A DNA stretch of 64,000 nucleotides from Bolinopsis microptera. Taxonomy: Eukaryota > Ctenophora > Tentaculata > Lobata > Bolinopsidae. Position numbers and translations under genes: made by a program. The first letter of the stretch is position 1. Each line of letters starts with the position of its first letter. This document shows, piece after piece, positions 50,301-56,300 of the stretch. The notes below the pieces were generated by a model, which searched no databases, was not told the DNA's origin, and saw nothing but the letters and a program-made list of their open reading frames with translations. Location: the NCBI RefSeq assembly GCF_026151205.1, contig NC_087073.1:9091411-9155410 (forward strand), read 5' to 3'.

Positions 50301-53300
50301 TGCTGACAATGCCTTTGTTGTTGCTAGTGCTAAGGTAGCTAGACCGTCACGCCCCTTATAATTTTCTATGTATTGTATTGTAAAGGACCCGATAAATTTT
50401 AAAAAAGTAAATCTAATATAATATGTGAATGGACAAATGATCAAATAAAGGAAATTGTTGCATAATTCCACTTTTCAGATCGGTAGAGAAGGCGAAAAAG
50501 CTTCCTTTGTAAACATTGTGGCAACTAGCCCCAGTATTGAGGTGCTTAATCGTGCAAAGTTCGTCGCTTCGTTCAGCAGCGGTGACTACGCGTACTTCCT
50601 ATTCCAGGAAATAGAATTCTCCACTGGAGACAGAGTCAACAAGGTGAGTACTGTTACGTGTAGATCGAGAGAAACGGTGCAGTTTTATACTCTTATAAGA
50701 GTCCAATAATATAAATATTATTGGACAAATGGACCATTTGAAATGGTATTTAAACGGTGATCAGAGTTTACTCTAAAAGGATACTTTTTAAAAATAAATA
50801 GCGGCTATTTATTTTGTCATCGTTTAAAAGTTTTAGTTTAAAGAATTTGTAATATTCCGGTTACAGGTTGTATCACGCATTGCCAGAGTTTGTAAAGAAG
50901 ACACGGGAGTAGCGGCAGATCTGGAATATTTCGATAATGCAAAATTGTGGCAAACGTTCGTAAAATCACGGATTTACTGCGAGAACAAGGTCACAGATCC
51001 AACCTTTGGAGAGCAGACCTTTACGTACAACCGTGTCGGTATGTTGAAACACTATTTTAATTTCTAAAGAGGTCACAGTGTCACCATGGATATTCCCATT
51101 CCGTGATCTCGGAACTGAATTAATCTACGCGGCACATTGCAAATGGTAATGTGCCGCTGTTTGCCAATGACTATGTTGAGTCAAATTAGTAGAGCTATAC
51201 ACAATACAGTATACACTCTTGTACTTGATACAATTACCTGCTACAATTTGTATATTCCCTTCCCGATTAAATATTAATAGAAACAATAGAAATACTTACA
51301 TTATTCATTGTTTAGGATGTCTTTCTCATATGACTAGGAAAACTGGTGGTTTCGGATGAACAAACCACGCATATTTAAAGATTTGTTAACTGTTTACTAA
51401 ATTATGTTCAACTCCCAGGAGCTGGTATTATCGACGATAACAGGATTCTGTACGCAGCATTTTCGGAGGGTGACACCTCAGCAAGTGGTTCAGTTGTATG
51501 TCGTTTCAACCTAACCGAGATCGACATTAACTTCAACACCGCTAAATACAATCACTTCAACACTGTTGGCAGCTCCCGACCTAAAGCCAAATCGAGGACT
51601 CCCCCTACTTGTGAAGATATTGGAAATGCGGAATCTGAAGATATATATGTAAGTTGACATAATCCTTGAAAAAACGATTAATACCCTTCTCCCAATGACC
51701 TTTCACCTTGTTTTTTCATAATCTGGTATTATTCTTTTATCGCTCGATTTAATCTGTAGACAATGGTAATGTTTATTAAATTTATTAAATTCGAGGCACT
51801 TTCACAGAAATATTCATTTTTTAAAACTAAGTTAAAATAATGTCAGGAGTTGATGTTGACTGTTGATGACGTCACGTCGAAGGATCCTCCTCTGTTCCTG
51901 CAGTCGGGACCGCAGTTTACTAAACTTCTGGTGGACTCCAACATTAGAAACGTCTCAAACCCTGTTCTCTTCATTGGAACTAGTAAGCAGCTTGTTAAAT
52001 TTCATATGACCGACACGAATAATTTCTATGATTTTTATTGCTAACGTGGCTTGGTTATCTCACTGTCTCTGTAGTTACATCGAAATTGGAGAAAATTAAA
52101 CTATGCATAAACTATGCATAATGTGCATTATAAAAGTATAAAGTTACGTGCTTTCGATATCGATGTCTGCCCATTGACGTCAAAAACCGTTTTAACAAAT
52201 TATGTGGCCTTGTCGTTATGTAGCCTAGCAATCAATATGTTGCTAGCGCTCAATTATTCAAAAATAATTTAATCGGAAAACTTTAATTCCAAAACCTACG
52301 TTTCTAAATATCATATTTATCCCCTCAGACATGGGGAAAGTTCTGAAGGTTACATGGCGCACAGCTGATGACGGATCCTTCAAGCCTATCCTTATTGAGT
52401 CCATGCAAGTTGCTAAAGGAGACACCAAATCAGATTTAAGCGTCAACTTTCTGGCGTTTGAGAAAACTATCGATCCTGTGAGAAATTTAGCGATATCAAA
52501 TCAAATCTTTATTTTCAGACTTCAATAGAACATTGTGAAGTATATTTTAGATAAAAAACAAGTAAAATGGTGTGAACTGCTACTTTTAAAAATACCTTTG
52601 AACCTTTTATTAAAACCTTTTAACCTTTCATCGATCACTCCACATAATCACTCACTCGGACTCACATAAAATGTTGACCCTACTGACGGTGGAATCTCCC
52701 CAGAACTATCTATTCGTGGGTACGGGTACCTCGGTCTCCAAAGTAGTTATATCGCGGTGTCTCCGGTTCCCGAACCTGACCCAGAACTGCTGTTACGCGT
52801 CACTGGATCCCTACTGTGGGTGGTGTAGTGTGATGAGAAAGTGCACCAGCAGACCAGACTGCAGGTTTGTCGGATTCATTTGTCATTCCTGGTTATTCCT
52901 GGTCAGCTTAGTTTATATCCGTAAATTGAGTTTAGGAACTTTGTGTTTTAATATTTTCCTTTTCACTAAACAAGTTAGTCAGTGAAACCATAACAGGATT
53001 GGCAAAGGATTACTATTTTACGTGTCTGACGAGAGCACGTAAGTGCAACATATTGCAGCTATACGTTAATAAATATACCATCCGACTTATGGAGCATTAC
53101 GTAAACAAGCTGGGTTTAAACTATATAATAATAATATTATTATTAATATAATAATAATAAAAACCAGTAAAGGATCAACTTTGTTTTGCTTTAAACTAAG
53201 CAAATATATTTTCCATAATGGCCTCCCTTTACTCTTCATGTGTAACCTCTGCTTAAAGCTATATCCAGCTACACGTTCATGTAATAACAACTTCTTATCA

Positions 53301-56300
53301 AGCGGGGGGGGGGGGTACCAATGGCATAAAATGGCATAAATGGCATACGTTTTATGGCATAAATGGAAATTTTTATTGGCCAATTCTCCATTTATGCCAT
53401 GAATTTAGGTCTTCATATTTGACTATAAATTCGCAAATTATTATTAGTACTTGAATAAGAGACATCTTTCATGCTTTATAACGCTTGGAATGATTGTTAA
53501 AGATTCATATGACAAATAAAGAAAATAGAAATGTATTATATCAAAAATGGCATAAATGGCATACGTTTTATGGCATAAATGGAAATTTTTATTGGCCAAT
53601 TCTCCATTATGCCATCTATGCCATTGGTACCCCCCCCCCCCCCTATCAAGCTAACATAGTCTATCTGTGTTCCTATCTAATGTTGCAGTCAAGCTATTTG
53701 TACATTTTATTCTAGTGGACCCTGTCTGTCATAGCACAAAATAACATAACATTGAGATGTGAGTTTATGTGAAAAGCTCAAGATTCTGTTACATATTATA
53801 TCTATTTTCATTTTTCCCCGTGTTATTTCTATAGAAAATTATGATTAATTTTCATCAGTTAATGAACTGGTAATCATCCACATTCCACGTCCATATTAAA
53901 AACCACATTCTTACTGGATCCCGTTGAATTTTGGCGTTCACTGACACTATGAACGTAGTTTTAAAGCATAGGACGTAATCCGAAACTTGGAAAGTGTTAC
54001 TGTACAATGTACGTCCACAAGCAAGCCATGATATACGTATGTTCTGACTTCTGACGTTTAACAGAAATGTTTCAGCAAGAACTTTAGAGCACCCTAGTAA
54101 TTATCACAATTATTCGTCCCATAAATTTATCTTACCCGGAAAGCTGACTTATCTTGCGCTCTGAATTATCAAGTTTTTAGCAGGAAATTTGCCACGATTA
54201 TTTCCTTTTCGTTTCGAAATTGTTGACGTCACCGCCTATCTTAGCAAAGTTATTCAAAAATGAATTATTTATCATGCCAAATTTGAACATTATCATGATA
54301 AAATGAATTAGTGTATATCATACCCAATTTGAAGATTATTACACTTCGCTGATAGAGGCCTTTCTCTTATCTGAATTGGCGCGTATTTCTAAGATAAAAA
54401 CTTGTCTTATCTGTGAATCTTAAATTGAATGAAATTGAAATATATCAAATTATGGGCTGATCCTTCTGAAAATGTAGGGAATATAAATATACTGTTTTCA
54501 TAATATTATCATTACGTAGACTGTCTAATCTAATATCATAACCTAATAATTTCTTAAGACTGATCTTATTATACCTAAAATTCTTCAGAATATGTTTCTT
54601 AACTGTAACAGCCGCAACCAAGACATGGGTGGCTTTCCCTAAACCATCAACTTTTAAATGAGAAAAACCATGCCGTCAGCAGATGCTCCCATTTATTAAC
54701 TTTACCGGTAACTTTATAACCAAGCACTTAAAAGTTTCTCTCGTGACACATACTCAATCCAGTGATGATGCTGACACAATCTGTTGATGACATCATCAAA
54801 ACTGTGGCAGGTTGATCTTCAATTAACAGTTAAATACGCTACTTGACAGTAGAATAGCTACGGAATGTTATTGCTGAATCATAAAGTCTATTGTCTGGTG
54901 ACGTCAGCTGTTGATGTCTGCCTGGTGACGTCAGCAGCGCTGTCTCCACGGACAGTTTTGTCGCTCTGTGGTGTGATAGTAAGGAAGGGATTAATATTCA
55001 GCAGAAATCAAACAACAATAAAATATTAATAGATACAGGCACGGGTTTTAAAGATGGGATTCATAGCGAAATTATAGTTAAGATACAATTACAATATGTA
55101 CTAAAAGCATCCATTGAGAAACAGCTGTGAATCTCTGCATTGCCTTGAATATCAGTTGCTTTAACAATTAACATGGCAATTGATGAATGGAACGTGTAAG
55201 ATATATTAACCTTCCTTATATTTCAGTTCGGACTGGATACAGAGCCTGACAGCCACTGCTCCTGATGAAAGTACCTGTGAAAGTACGTATCTAATAGTGT
55301 CGTATAAATGTCACGTAATCTCATCCTTCTGTCTTGTGACGTCACGACAGGTATCGTGACGTCACGTTATCTGTCATGACGTCACTCTTGACAAGTGATG
55401 TGACGTGTTCTGTGGTGGTTTTTTGAGTTTGCAGATTTTGTGGTTTTTCTGTTTTTTTTCTCTTTGATGATTTTCGTCTTTCCGATTTAATCAAGCTCTT
55501 TGATAATCACCCATGATAAATCCATTTTCATAAAAAGAATTCTCGGTTGTTCCATCTTTAACTGTGTTAAACCGTGTGTCTTGTTATCCTGTTGCAGTCT
55601 AACCTGCGTTTTGTCTATCACTGAAATCTATACAATTAGAACAGGAGATAGATTCGAATAAAGATTTAAACCCTTTATTCCGAACTAAACAATAGATACT
55701 TTATTCAAGCTAAATAATAAAAGTACACTAGCACGGTGCTAGTAGAAGTACTATAATACGTTGACCGCTGTAGTAATCCGCTGTACTAATATATATGTCC
55801 CCCTGGCCAACAGTTAATCACCACCACACCACGACTCCTCACCACCACACAAGTAAGCACCCTCACTCACTAGACCACCCTACTCTCAATCCAGGACAAG
55901 ATAACACTCAAACGCCTTCGCCGACCACCGCCCCGCCGCCGACAGAGCCGCCGACGACCAAAGGTAACGGAAATCTCCCACTGCCACCCCTCTATCTTTT
56001 AATATCTCGGTAGCATCGGGAGCAAGTTTAATGATCATGAAAATGATTTGTGCTTCAATTCTTTATAATTATATGATCCGTGCATGCAACATACGCAACA
56101 AATCTGTTCTTATATTATCGACCTCAATCCTACAGCTTTAGATTTTTGTGATTCTTTCGATTTTTGTCTGGAGATGTCAATTAATCCTTGCCTTTCTGTT
56201 AGCCTGTGCAAAAATTGAAAATCATGATTTAAAACAACTTTTCTTTGTAGATCCCGTGATCAAAAAGTAGCATGGTTCAGGGCTAGTATGGTCACTTAAA

